NCBI GenBank assembly: GCA_046350295.1
Contig: JAXMAR010000053.1
Location: forward strand, 1 to 49,350
Length of the DNA: 49,350 nt
Reading direction: 5' to 3'
Source: JAXMAR01 sp046350295
Lineage (GTDB): Bacteria; Planctomycetota; Planctomycetia; Gemmatales; Gemmataceae
Shown one piece after another: positions 33,342-43,100 of the stretch. Every line of letters begins with the position of its first letter. Positions within the stretch are counted from its first letter, which is position 1. Below the pieces are notes generated by a model. It did no database searches. It was given only the letters and a program-made list of their open reading frames with translations, and was not told where the DNA came from. A program made the position numbers and the translations under genes.

Positions 33342-34691
33342 TCAACATGGGCGCTCCGCGCCGGGGCGGACGTAATACCACCAGTTCAGTCCGACGTTGG
33401 CGATGTAGAACAGCGCGACGGCGTAAAAGAACCACGTCGGGGCGCCGGTAACGGCCAGGATCAGTCCGATGAACACCGAGAACAGGAATGGCCCATAGGC
33501 CGCCACCGCGGCGGTCCAGCCGATGACGCCGCCGGCCTGGCGGGCCGGGAAAATCGCGGGGATCTGCTTGAAGGTGGAGGCGTTGCCGATGCCGGAGAAG
33601 AAGAACAAACCCAGCATGCAGGCGAGGAAGCCGGGGAAGGCGCTCAGCGAGGCGGGCTCGGTGAAGAACGTCACGCCGATGGCGCAGGCGAGCATGCCGA
33701 CGCCGCTGATCTGCGTGACCCGCCCGCCGCCGAAGCGATCGCTCACGGGACCGAACAGGATGCGCGCCACCGAGCCAACCAGCGGTCCGAGGAAGGCGTA
33801 GGTCAAAGGATCGGGGGCATTCTCGAAGTCTCCGTAGATCTTCTTGATGAGGAGTGGGAAGATGGCGGCGAAGCCGGAAAACGAACCGAAAGTCATGATG
33901 TAGAGCGACGTCATCACCCAGGTGTGCTTCTGCCTGAAGATGTCGGTCTGCTGAAGGAAGGATGCCCGCACCGGCACACTTTTCAGGAGACACCAGGCCG
34001 CGGCCGTGCCGAAAAGCACAAAGGGGATCCAGATGTACGCTGCGTTCTGCAAATAGATCTCGGATGTCTGTCCCGCCTTGACGAACGTCTGCGGTGTTCC
34101 GACCAGGCTGCCGAGCGCGGCGGCGCTGATGATCCATGGGACCAGGAACTGGGTGACGCTAACGCCCAGATTGCCGATGCCCGCCTGGATGCCGAGGGCC
34201 GTGCCCTGCAGGCGCTTCGGGAAAAAGAGGCTGGTGGACGGCATGAACGACGAGAAATTGCCGCCGCCCAGCCCCGCAAGGAAGGCTAGCAGCAACAGGA
34301 CGGCGAATGGCGTCGCGGGATCCTGCACGGCCAGGCCCCAGCCGACGCAGGGGATGACCAGGGAGAGCGTCGCCCAGGTGACGGTGGCGCGCGTGCCGAA
34401 GATAGGCACGAGAAACATGTGAATGATGCGGAACGTGCCGCCGGCAAGTCCGGGCATGGCGGTCAGCCAGAAGAGTTGGGCGGTGCTGTACCGAAAGCCG
34501 ACGCCTTCCAGGCGAACCACCAGGGCGCTGACCATGAACCAGGTCGCGAACGCGAGCAAGAGGTCGAACGTCGTGATGGTCAGGGTGCGCCAGGCCAGGC
34601 GCTTCCCGTGTCGCTCCCAGAACAAAGCGTCTTCGGGCGCCCAGGTGGCGGGCGCCGCGGTGTCCGGCGGCGGGGCGATGGTGGTGCTCAC
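33342..34691 (-). CDS. narK: Nitrate/nitrite transporter, NarK family (MFS)
   Basis: A 449-residue, 12-helix major-facilitator transporter for nitrate uptake or nitrate/nitrite exchange. Both nitrate signatures are visible: GLGGGNFSSFMPSTSLFFP with the following GTALGIQAGIGNLGVS in helix 5, and SGIGNASTFKQIPAIFP with GGVIGWTAAVAAYGPFL in helix 11. An Arg in FRIIHMF (helix 2) and another in VARILFGPVSDRF (helix 8) are the likely substrate-binding arginines. It begins three bases after the stop of the other NarK gene, so the two are a tandem pair, as in NarK1-NarK2 arrangements. The Rrf2 gene follows 12 bases later. Confidence 0.92.
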   Translation of the reverse strand: MSTTIAPPPDTAAPATWAPEDALFWERHGKRLAWRTLTITTFDLLLAFATWFMVSALVVRLEGVGFRYSTAQLFWLTAMPGLAGGTFRIIHMFLVPIFGTRATVTWATLSLVIPCVGWGLAVQDPATPFAVLLLLAFLAGLGGGNFSSFMPSTSLFFPKRLQGTALGIQAGIGNLGVSVTQFLVPWIISAAALGSLVGTPQTFVKAGQTSEIYLQNAAYIWIPFVLFGTAAAWCLLKSVPVRASFLQQTDIFRQKHTWVMTSLYIMTFGSFSGFAAIFPLLIKKIYGDFENAPDPLTYAFLGPLVGSVARILFGPVSDRFGGGRVTQISGVGMLACAIGVTFFTEPASLSAFPGFLACMLGLFFFSGIGNASTFKQIPAIFPARQAGGVIGWTAAVAAYGPFLFSVFIGLILAVTGAPTWFFYAVALFYIANVGLNWWYYVRPGAERPC

Positions 34692-34694
34692 GGC

Positions 34695-36302
34695 TCATTC
34701 CTCCCTGTCGATGTTTCCAGTGACAATGGCGCCAGGCGCGGGGCGCGCGACGGGTTGCATCTCGATCCGGTGCAGTTGTTCCGGCGATTGTCGCTTGAGG
34801 ATGCTGCGCACGACCAGGTGCAGCCAGACGGTACACACGACGGTCAGGATCAGGAAGAACAGCCAGCACGTGGTCCACAGACCGGTCGCGCGGAGCAGAT
34901 AGCCGAAGATGATCGGGCAGAAAAAGCCGCCCAGGCCGCCCAGGACGCCGACGATGCCGCCGACGACGCCCACGTCGCGTGGGAAGTAATCGGGGATGTA
35001 GCGGTAGACCGCCGCCTTGCCGATGCCGGTAACGACGCCGACGACGAAGACAAGGCCGGTGAAGATCCAGACATTCGCCTGGAAAAAGATGTGCGTGACG
35101 CCGCGGGCCAGGAGCTGCCGTTTCTGCACCACTTCGCCGACGCTGACGGCAGGCTCCTGCCAGCTCATGCTACGCGGCAGGATGAGGACGCCGCTGCGTC
35201 GCTCCGTGGCGCTGGCAAGCTCTCCCTCCTCGGCCTGATACGGGTAGACCTCCCGGTTGCCGAGCTTGGAAAGAACGACGATCCGGCCGTCCCCGACCTC
35301 CAGGACCTTGCCTGCGGATCGCGCCATGACGCCGCTGCCGGGCGCATGAATGTCCATCTGCGGGAAGAGGAGGAAGATGAAGCAGAGCAAACTGACCCCG
35401 AACACCCAGTACATGATGGTGCGGGCGCCGAACAGGTCGGAAAGCCAGCCACCGAACGCGCGTACCAGGCCGGATGGAAGGCTGAAGATGGAAGCGAGGA
35501 TGCCGGCCGTGACGACGCTCATGGCGTAGGCGTTGACGTAGTAGGGGATGAGCCATTGCGCCAGGGCGACGAAGCCGCCGAAGACGTAGAAGTAGTAGAG
35601 GCCGAAGCGCCAGACCCGCAGGTTGGCGAGCGGTTTCAACTGCTGGGCCAGGGTTTTCTGAGCGGCTCCCGGGGCCAACCGATTCTTCGTGAAGAGGAGG
35701 AAGAGGACGCCCATCACGACGAGGACGCCGGCGTAGATCTTGGGCAGCGTGCGCCAGGCGTCGAGGTGTTCGCCGGCGCCGGTCAGCCAGCGCAGGATCG
35801 ACGGGGCGAAGAGGCTGGTGACAGCGGCCCCGGCGTTGCCGGCCCCGAAGATGCCGAGCGCCAGGCCCTGCCGCTGGGGTGGAAACCACACCGACGTGAA
35901 GGCGATGCCGACGGCGAAGCCCGTCCCGGTCATGCCAAAGCCGAGGCTCGCCAGGAAGAATTGACCAAAGGTATCGCACGAGCCGACAAGATAGGTCGGG
36001 ATGGCGGAACCCAGAAGCAGCAGGCCGAAGACCCACTTGCCGCCGAACTTGTCGGTCAGCATGCCGATCGGCAAGCGCATGACGGAGCCGGTGAGGACGG
36101 GAACGCCGATCAGCCAACCCAGCGACGCGGGGTCCCAGTCGTGGACGCCGTTGTCCACGAGATAGGTCATCAAGACCCCGTTCATCATCCACACGGCGAA
36201 GCAGACGGTGAACGCCAGCGTGTTGAGGATGAGCGCGCGCCAGGCGGCTCCATCGATGGATGGCGCGGAGGGCGTGGACGGCGCCGTCGCGACCTGGTTC
36301 AT
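34695..36302 (-). CDS. narK: Second NarK-type nitrate/nitrite transporter with large loop insertion
   Basis: A 535-residue MFS transporter, starting at ATG 36302; the frame extends further upstream but inside actF. Helix 2 holds RLPIGMLTDKFGGK. Helix 5 reads GTGFAVGIAFTSVWFPPQRQGLALGIFGAGNAGAAV, a divergent nitrate signature. The second signature is GIGKAAVYRYIPDYFPRDVGVVGGIVGVLGGLGGFF. Between about residues 317 and 400, after an apparent helix, there is an extra about 85-residue soluble segment with beta-rich text (GKVLEVGDGRIVVLSKLG, VSVGEVVQKRQLLARG) absent from the other copy. Its start overlaps the actF stop (ATGA). Probably the proton-coupled or exchange partner of the downstream NarK; which copy does which is unknown. 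Confidence 0.88.
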   Translation of the reverse strand: MNQVATAPSTPSAPSIDGAAWRALILNTLAFTVCFAVWMMNGVLMTYLVDNGVHDWDPASLGWLIGVPVLTGSVMRLPIGMLTDKFGGKWVFGLLLLGSAIPTYLVGSCDTFGQFFLASLGFGMTGTGFAVGIAFTSVWFPPQRQGLALGIFGAGNAGAAVTSLFAPSILRWLTGAGEHLDAWRTLPKIYAGVLVVMGVLFLLFTKNRLAPGAAQKTLAQQLKPLANLRVWRFGLYYFYVFGGFVALAQWLIPYYVNAYAMSVVTAGILASIFSLPSGLVRAFGGWLSDLFGARTIMYWVFGVSLLCFIFLLFPQMDIHAPGSGVMARSAGKVLEVGDGRIVVLSKLGNREVYPYQAEEGELASATERRSGVLILPRSMSWQEPAVSVGEVVQKRQLLARGVTHIFFQANVWIFTGLVFVVGVVTGIGKAAVYRYIPDYFPRDVGVVGGIVGVLGGLGGFFCPIIFGYLLRATGLWTTCWLFFLILTVVCTVWLHLVVRSILKRQSPEQLHRIEMQPVARPAPGAIVTGNIDREE

Positions 36303-37518
36303 AGGCGGCCTCCGGTCGATCGAGGCAAGGCATGACGCTGGGCGCCGAAGAGCTCGCCATCGTGGTGGGCAGGATGCCAATGTTCTGCCGGGCTCGCGGC
36401 TCCGTCGGGAACCAGTGGCGCTCGTGTCAACGCCCGGCAGAAAGCGAGGAAGTCCAGGCCGGCCGCTCCCAGCGTTAGCAGAACGGCGACCACGGCGTCG
36501 AAGGCGCCGTGCTCCTCGGGAAAGATCATCAGGAACAGGTCAAGCCAGTGTCCGACGAGGACGACGGCGCAGACGTTGGCGAGGACCTTGGGATTGCGTT
36601 TGAACGACCTTGGCAGCAGAACGAAGAACGGGATCACGCCGTTGAGCGCGACATTGACATGAAACCACGTCGCCCAGTGCCCATGCATGCGCCTCACGTA
36701 GTGAGGAGTCTCCTCGGGGATGTTGACGAACCAGATCAGCATGTACTGGCAGAACCAGAGATAAAGCCAGAAGACGCACATCGCGAAGAGGAGCTTGCCG
36801 AGATCGTGCAGATGTTCTCCCGTCACGACGTCCCGATAGGGTCCGAGCCGGCGCAGCCACAGCGCCGCCAGGATGAACACGGCCAGGCCGCTCGTGAACA
36901 GGCCGGCGAAGTTGTACAGGCCATAGATGGCGCTGACCCAGTCCGGCTCGCGCGACATCAGCCAGTCGTAGCAGGCGAGCCAGAAGGTGGCGCCGAACAA
37001 GACCAGGAAAAGCGCGGACCAGCGGCGCGTGGCGACCGTGCGCTTGGGACCGGGGTCCTCGCCCTGCCGCCGTGCGGCGCGGACGAGCGCCAGCGCTGGA
37101 AGAATCCAGATCGCCAGATAGGCGACGGCACGCCCAAGAAAGAAGGGTCGTTGCAACCAGGCGTGCTTGAGATCGCCATGCAAATGGACGTGCGGGTCGT
37201 TCCAGGGATAGAGGCCGGGGAAGGCGAACAGGGCGATCAGCAGGAGCAGGGCCCCCGCCGGCGCCAGGGAGATCAAGGCCTCCGGCACGCGACGCAGGGC
37301 GCCCCAGGTGGGCCCGTCACCTGCTGCAAGGCGATGACCAGCGCGCCCGCGAGCCCCAGACAGACGCCGAAAAAGCCGACCAGCAACAGATAGACGGCGG
37401 CGGCATCCGGCGCAAACAGGACGCCCAGGACCAAGCCGGCAACGCCGACGAGCGCCAACGCCAGCGCCGCCTGACGCGAACCCGAAGGCGCTTTCCAGAG
37501 CTGTTCGCCGCCGTTCAT
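36299..37518 (-). pseudogene. actF: Alternative complex III subunit ActF, split by one frameshift
   Basis: ActF is a polytopic subunit of the quinol:cytochrome c oxidoreductase ACIII. The first part starts at ATG 37518 (overlapping the actDE stop) and reads two helices up to ALVIALQQVTG, then leaves frame around 37310-37315. In the next frame the protein resumes as TWGALRRVPEALISLAPAGALLLL and continues through LYPWNDPHVHLHGDLKHAWLQRPFF to the stop at 36299. The span of 1220 bases is one short of a multiple of three; adding one base restores about 406 codons, the normal ActF length. The rest is well conserved (WLMSREPDWVSAIYG, FAMCVFWLYLWFCQYMLIWFVNIPEE). Either a real lesion or a single-base sequence error in a run of G and C. 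Confidence 0.88.
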
Positions 37519-38672
37519 TTGCCGGCTCCTTTGCTCTTCTGCAACTGCCGCACGTGCAGGATGACTGCCCAGCGGTCCTCCGGGCTCACCTGGGCGCGGT
37601 AGGCCGCCATGTTGTCCTTGCCGAAGGTGATGATGTGGAACATCTGGCCGTCCTTGTACTTTTCCACTTCGCTTTCCGTGCCGTCAGCGGCGGCGACTTT
37701 TTTCTTTGCGAGGAGTGATGGGGGCGGCGGAAAGCCACGCTTCGTGACCGAGCCGTCTCCTTCGCCGCCGGGGCCGTGGCACATCGCGCAATAGGTCTCG
37801 TAGACCACGGCGCCGCGCGCTTGCCAGCGTTTGTCGCCGAGCGTGAACGGGTTGTGCAGCTCTTCCCCGGCGCGCTCGGCATCCTTGGCGTTCGCCTCGA
37901 AGTGCAGTGGGAGGCGCCCACGCGCGATGGCTCCCTCCGGGGGCGGTTGCAGGACCATCTTGTGCGGCAGAGCGTCGTGCGCGGCGAAGCTTTCATGCGG
38001 AATGGCGCGGGTCATCTCCGGCATGAACTCGACGTTGGGCCGGCGATGATCCCCGCTCAGCGTCCAATTCAACAAGACGACGGCGCAGAGAACCACCACG
38101 AGCGCGATGTTCGCGGCGCGGCGCGAGAAGCGTGCCGGCGCCGGCGCGAGGTCGCTTTCCGCCCGCTCTTCGGTCGCGACGGCGTGATGCTCACGGAAGA
38201 GCGCGAACACCGCGGCGCTGTCGATCGCCTCCTCCCTGGCCTCGACCACGAGCACGAACTGATCGTTCGAGACGCGCGGCCCCATCACACGCGCCGACTT
38301 GCCGGGGAACATCCGGCTCACGCCCAAGAAGGCGAAGACCACGCCGAAACCCGCGAACAAAACCAGCAGCTCGAACGCGACCGGCACGAAGGCGGGCCAG
38401 GAGTTGAAGGGGCGGCCGCCGACGTTGATCGGCCAGTCGAGCGCCATGGTCCATTCCTGGAAGGCGATCGCGGCGACGACGCCGACCAAGCCGCACACGA
38501 AACAGACGATGCCGAGGCGCGAGGGCTTCAGACCCAGCGCTTCATCCAGGCCGTGGACCGGATACGGCGTGTACGCGTCCACGATTGGGAAATGTCGATC
38601 GCGGGCCGCGCGCGTCGCCGCGACGAGGTCGTGGTCCGTGGCGAAAGAGCCGAGCAGGAATTGTCGGTTCAT
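37515..38672 (-). CDS. actDE: ActD-ActE fusion of alternative complex III
   Basis: A 385-residue fused subunit starting at ATG 38672, which overlaps the actC stop by four bases. Residues about 1-190 are ActD (DUF3341): FPIVDAYTPYPVHGLDEALG, two helices (about 58-78 and 105-125) around the QEWTMALDWPINVGGRPFNSWPAF-type segment. After a third helix (about 206-222) comes ActE, a monoheme cytochrome c domain with CAMCHGPGGEGDG (CAMCH at 295-299) and a Met-containing C-terminal part (MFHIITFGKDNMAAY) that can give the axial ligand. In Rhodothermus these are separate proteins. Fusion keeps both domains complete. It is followed by actF with a four-base overlap. Confidence 0.9.
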   Translation of the reverse strand: MNRQFLLGSFATDHDLVAATRAARDRHFPIVDAYTPYPVHGLDEALGLKPSRLGIVCFVCGLVGVVAAIAFQEWTMALDWPINVGGRPFNSWPAFVPVAFELLVLFAGFGVVFAFLGVSRMFPGKSARVMGPRVSNDQFVLVVEAREEAIDSAAVFALFREHHAVATEERAESDLAPAPARFSRRAANIALVVVLCAVVLLNWTLSGDHRRPNVEFMPEMTRAIPHESFAAHDALPHKMVLQPPPEGAIARGRLPLHFEANAKDAERAGEELHNPFTLGDKRWQARGAVVYETYCAMCHGPGGEGDGSVTKRGFPPPPSLLAKKKVAAADGTESEVEKYKDGQMFHIITFGKDNMAAYRAQVSPEDRWAVILHVRQLQKSKGAGK

Positions 38673-40144
38673 ACGGCGCCTCCGATCGGCATGCGCGCTT
38701 CCTCGTCTTGTCTGGTGATGGATGCCGGCTCGTGGAGCGTCCCAGGGGGCGATTCGCGGGGTGGCGTCGGGCGCGGCGGCGTCGGGCGCGGCGGCGCCTG
38801 CTCGGCGACCACCGCCTTGATCTCCGCGACCGCGATCATCGGCAGGAAGCGGCAGAAGAGAAGGAAGCAGGTAAAGAAGAGGCCGAAGCTGCCCAGGAAA
38901 GTCGCGATCTCGATCAGCGTCGGAGCGTAGCTCGACCAGCTGGACGGCAGGAAATCGCGATAAAGCGACGTGACGATGATGATGAAACGCTCGAACCACA
39001 TGCCGATGTTGACGAAGATCGTGATGACAAAGACTAGCGGAATCGCCCGGCGCACGCGGCGAAACCACAGCAGCTGGGGAATGAGGACGTTGCAGCCGAC
39101 CATGATCCAGAAGCCCCAGGCGAGCGGTCCGAAGGCGCGGTTCATGAAGGTGAAGCGTTCATACGCGTTGCCCGAATAGAACGCGGAAAAGAACTCGATG
39201 CCGTAGGCGAGCGCGACCATGCAGCTCGTGGCCAGGATAAGCTTGGTCATGGCGCCGACGTGACGGAGCGTGATGTAGTCCTCCAGGTGCATGACCTTGC
39301 GCGCGATCAACATGAGGCACAGTACCATCGACATGCCCGAAAAGATCGCCCCGGCGACGAAGTAGGGCGGGAAGATCGTGGCATGCCAGCCGGGCAGGAC
39401 GGAGGTGGCAAAATCGGTGCTGACGATGGAGTGCACCGAGACGACCAGCGGCGTCGCCAGGCCCGCGAGCAGCAGGTAGACCAGCTCATAGCGATGCCAG
39501 GTGCGAGCGGAGCCGTTCCAGCCGAGGGCGAAGAAGGCGAAGAGGCGTTTGCGCCAGCCGTTCGGGGCGCGGTCGCGCACGCTGGCCAGGTCGGGCAACA
39601 GGCCGATGTACCAGAACACCAGCGAAATCAGGAAGTAGGTCGAGATGGCGAAGAAATCCCAGACGAGGGGGGAGCGGAAGTTGACCCAGAGACTGCCGCG
39701 ATCGTTGGGATAAGGGGCCATCCAGAAGGCGAGCCAGGGCCGGCCCATGTGGATGAGCGGGAAGATGCCGGCGCACATGACGGCGAAGAGGGTCATCGCT
39801 TCCGCGGAGCGATTGACGGCGGTGCGCCACTTCTGCCGGAACAGGAACAGGATCGCCGAGATCAAGGTTCCGGCGTGGCCGATGCCGACCCAGAAGACAA
39901 AGTTGGTGATGTCGAGCGCCCAGCCGACGGTGCGGTTCAGGCCCCAGACGCCGATGCCGGTAGCGATCTGGTACGACACCGCGACGACGCCGAGCAGGAG
40001 GAGCGCGGACGAGGCGAGGAAGGCGGTCCACCACAGGCGCGACGTCTTGCGCTCGAGCGGATTGCACACGTCCGCGGTCACCTGGGCCAGGCTCTTGTCC
40101 CCTTCGACCAGCGGTTCGGGGCGAAGGGAGCAGCTTTCAGCCAT
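38669..40144 (-). CDS. actC: ActC, NrfD/PsrC-like quinol-binding membrane subunit of ACIII
   Basis: A 491-residue protein with about ten membrane helices, the main quinol-binding subunit of ACIII, homologous to NrfD/PsrC. Family text includes GIGVWGLNRTVGWALDITNFVFWVGIGHAGTLISA, FPLIHMGRPW, SVHSIVSTDFATSVLPGWHATIFPPYF and NIGMWFERFIIIVTSLYRDFLPSSW. The cytoplasmic C terminus carries a short Pro/Arg/Thr repeat (PPRPTPPRPTPPRE, about residues 445-458), low-complexity and lineage-specific. The ATG at 40144 lies inside the end of actB (8-base overlap). Intact and confidently identified. Confidence 0.95.
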   Translation of the reverse strand: MAESCSLRPEPLVEGDKSLAQVTADVCNPLERKTSRLWWTAFLASSALLLLGVVAVSYQIATGIGVWGLNRTVGWALDITNFVFWVGIGHAGTLISAILFLFRQKWRTAVNRSAEAMTLFAVMCAGIFPLIHMGRPWLAFWMAPYPNDRGSLWVNFRSPLVWDFFAISTYFLISLVFWYIGLLPDLASVRDRAPNGWRKRLFAFFALGWNGSARTWHRYELVYLLLAGLATPLVVSVHSIVSTDFATSVLPGWHATIFPPYFVAGAIFSGMSMVLCLMLIARKVMHLEDYITLRHVGAMTKLILATSCMVALAYGIEFFSAFYSGNAYERFTFMNRAFGPLAWGFWIMVGCNVLIPQLLWFRRVRRAIPLVFVITIFVNIGMWFERFIIIVTSLYRDFLPSSWSSYAPTLIEIATFLGSFGLFFTCFLLFCRFLPMIAVAEIKAVVAEQAPPRPTPPRPTPPRESPPGTLHEPASITRQDEEARMPIGGAV

Positions 40145-43100
40145 GACGTCTCTCCTCTGCGGGTCGATTGCGGACCACCTTCAAGTAGTGCACACCCGGC
40201 TGCACGTTGAGTTCTTCGAGGACCTGGTAGGCGCGCCGATCGCGGGCCAGTTGGGCGACCTGGGGCGGCCGCGGCAGCAGCGCGGAAACGCCGGCAAGGG
40301 GTCCGCCACCGGGCGTCGCCGCCACGGCGCCGGCCGCGGCCAGCGGCGGATCCAGGGGCCGATTCAGGTCGCCGAAGTGGATCGCTTGAGCGGGACAGGA
40401 CTGCTGACACGCCGTCTGGAGGTTCATGGCGTCGAGGGGCAGGCCGAGGCGGCGCGCCTCGATCTTCGCCTCCTGAATCCGCTGGATGCAGAAGCTGCAC
40501 TTCTCCATGACACCGCGCGAGCGCACGGTGACATCGGGGTTGAGGACCAGGTTCTCGCCGGCGTCGTCGCGCGGATAGTTGAACCAGTTGAAGCGCCGCA
40601 CCTTGTAGGGGCAGTTGTTGGCGCAGTACCGGGTGCCGACACAACGGTTGTAGACCTGCTGATTCAGGCCTTCCGAGCTGTGCACGGTCGCCAGCACCGG
40701 GCAAACCGTCTCGCACGGCGCGTTGCCGCAGTGCTGGCACATCATCGGCTGGAAGGCGACATCCACGTCCCCCGCAGGAGCGGCGCCGGCCGCGGCGGGC
40801 CGGTCCGCGTAGTAGCGGTCGATGCGAAGCCAGTGCATCTCGCGCTGGCGGTAGACCTCGTCCTTGCCGACCACCGGGATGTTGTTCTCCGCCTGGCACG
40901 CCACGACGCAGGCGGAGCAACCGGTGCACTTGCTCAGATCGATGACCATGCCCCAGCGCGGACCGGCGGCGGGATGATCCGCGGGCCAAAGCGTGGGGAG
41001 GGGGACGGCGGCCGGACGAGGCGCGTTCAGGCCGTCCAGCGTCGTTTCCTGAATCATCGGCCGGCGCGCATGTCCCGGAGGGGCCAGAGCGGCGGGCACG
41101 CTCCGGCTGGTGTGCGTCGGCGTGCCGGCCACAAGATGGCGGCGGCCCGTGGGCGTTAGCCGCGCCGAGCGGCGGCGGCACTGGAGCTCCGTTCTTTCGA
41201 GAAGAAGGAACGGCGCGGCGTTCCAACCTACCTGGCCGTTCTCGTTCAGGGTGGGCCGGGCCTCGAGCCAGCGCGGGCCGATGTCGGCGAAGCGCTCCGA
41301 GAGCTTGCTGCCGTAGCCGAGCGGGATCGCCGCGACCCCATCGTGCTGCCCCGGTTGTAGGATCACAGGCGCCTCGAGCGTGACGCCATCGGCTTCGACG
41401 CGGACGATCGCGCCTTCGTCAACGCCCAGGCGTCGAGCGGTCGCGGGAGACAGGCTCACGTAGTTGTCCCAGGTAACCTTGGTGATGGGATCGGGCAGCT
41501 CGTGCAGCCAGGGGTTGTACGCGTGGCTGCCATCGAACATCGTCATGCCGGCATGACATACCAGCGCGAGGCTGCCTTCGGCGGGCCGTTCCGCGCGCGG
41601 AATGGGGTGGACGACGCCGAGGGCGAATTCTCGTGGCGGGAAAGGCGTGACGTCAACCTCGACGAAGCCGTCGTGCGTGGCCTTGTCCCAGAACGCGTCG
41701 AAGTCGCGCTCGCGCGTCTGGCGCGGGAAGACCCGCCGCTGCCAGTGATCCCGCACGAGCTGTCGCGCCGAGCGGAGCTCGCCGGACCAGGCCGAGAGGC
41801 TTTCGAGGACGCTGCGTGTGTTCCCCACCGGAGGGAACGTGGGCTGCGCCAGGCTCAGGCTGCCCACGACCGGCTCGGCGTCGCTCCAGCTTGCCAGGTA
41901 ATGCGGCCGCGGGCAGGCGTACTGGGCGAGCGCCGCGGTTTCGTCGAGACGCTCACCGCACCAGGCCGAAAGGAGCGTGGGACGCCGCAGCGCCGCCGCG
42001 AGTTCAGGGCCGCAGGGCAGATCGTAAACCGGGTTGCAGTCGAGCAGGAAGAGACCAGCGATCTGTCCGCTTTTGAGATCCTCGACTAGCTCGTGCAGCG
42101 CGGCGTCGTTCGCTTGCTTTTGCAGCGAGGGGCGCTCGATATCGAGCGTGGCGCCGTAGGCGTCGAGCATGTCATTGATGAGGTTGCACAGCTTTTGCTC
42201 CGCGACCGCCTGGCTGCCGCACAAGACCAGGGCCCGGCCGCGCGCCTCCCAGAGTTGCTGGGCCAGAGCGTCGAGCGGAATCGGGGCCGGTTCGAGGCTG
42301 CCGCTCATCCAGGCGACGTTGGCGCGCTCCGGGGCGGCGATGGCCTTGGCCAGGTGCGTCAGCGCCAGGCCGATCTCGCCGGGGAGAATGCGGTGGCGTT
42401 GATCCGCCTTGGCCCCCGTGAGGGAAAGGCGCGACTCGAATTGAACGTGCAACGAGGAGCGCGGCGGGTCGCCCGCGAACGATCGGTTCGCGACATATGC
42501 GCGCGTGAACTCCACGGGAGAGATCCACGTGCCGAGGAAGTCCGCGTCGAAGCTGACCAGAACGTCCGCGCGCTCGAGGCGGTAATGTGGCAGCACGCGA
42601 ACGCCGTGGGTTTCCCGATGGGCGTCGAGGATCGCGGACGGCGAGGGCAAGTCGTAGGTCACGTGCTGTACGTCGCAACCCGCCGCGCGGAAGCCGCTCA
42701 GAAAGCGATCGACCTGTTCGCGGGTGGTGGGACTGAGAATCGTGTGCGACAGGACGCGCACCTTGCCCCGGTCGCGGCGAATCCCGGCGCAGCCGGAGCG
42801 GATGGCGTCGTCCACCTGCGCCCAGGTGGAGTCCGCGCCGCTTTTTTGCGGCGCCGCTAGCCGTCGTCGATCGTAGAGCCCGAGGAGCGACGCCTGGCCG
42901 ACCGCGCATAATCCGCCCCGCGACAGGGCGTGGTCGGGGTTGCCTTCGAGCTTGATCGGCCGGCCGTCGCGGCACTTCACCAGGAGGCCGCAGCCGGCGC
43001 TGCAGGCCTGGCATGTCGAGGCGTAATGGAGGGGACGGCCCGGGGTCATGCCCTCGGGCTGGTCGATCAAGGGCAATGCCAGGCGCTGGGGCGGACGGCT

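Noticed and set aside
34419..36335. 638-codon plus-strand frame opposite the narK pair
   Set aside because: Highly charged, repetitive Asp/Glu/Arg/Gln translation complementary to membrane helices; a shadow of the transporters.
38764..38805. Pro/Arg/Thr tandem repeat in the actC tail as a functional module
   Set aside because: Only about two and a half copies of a short low-complexity unit in a cytoplasmic tail; probably replication slippage.
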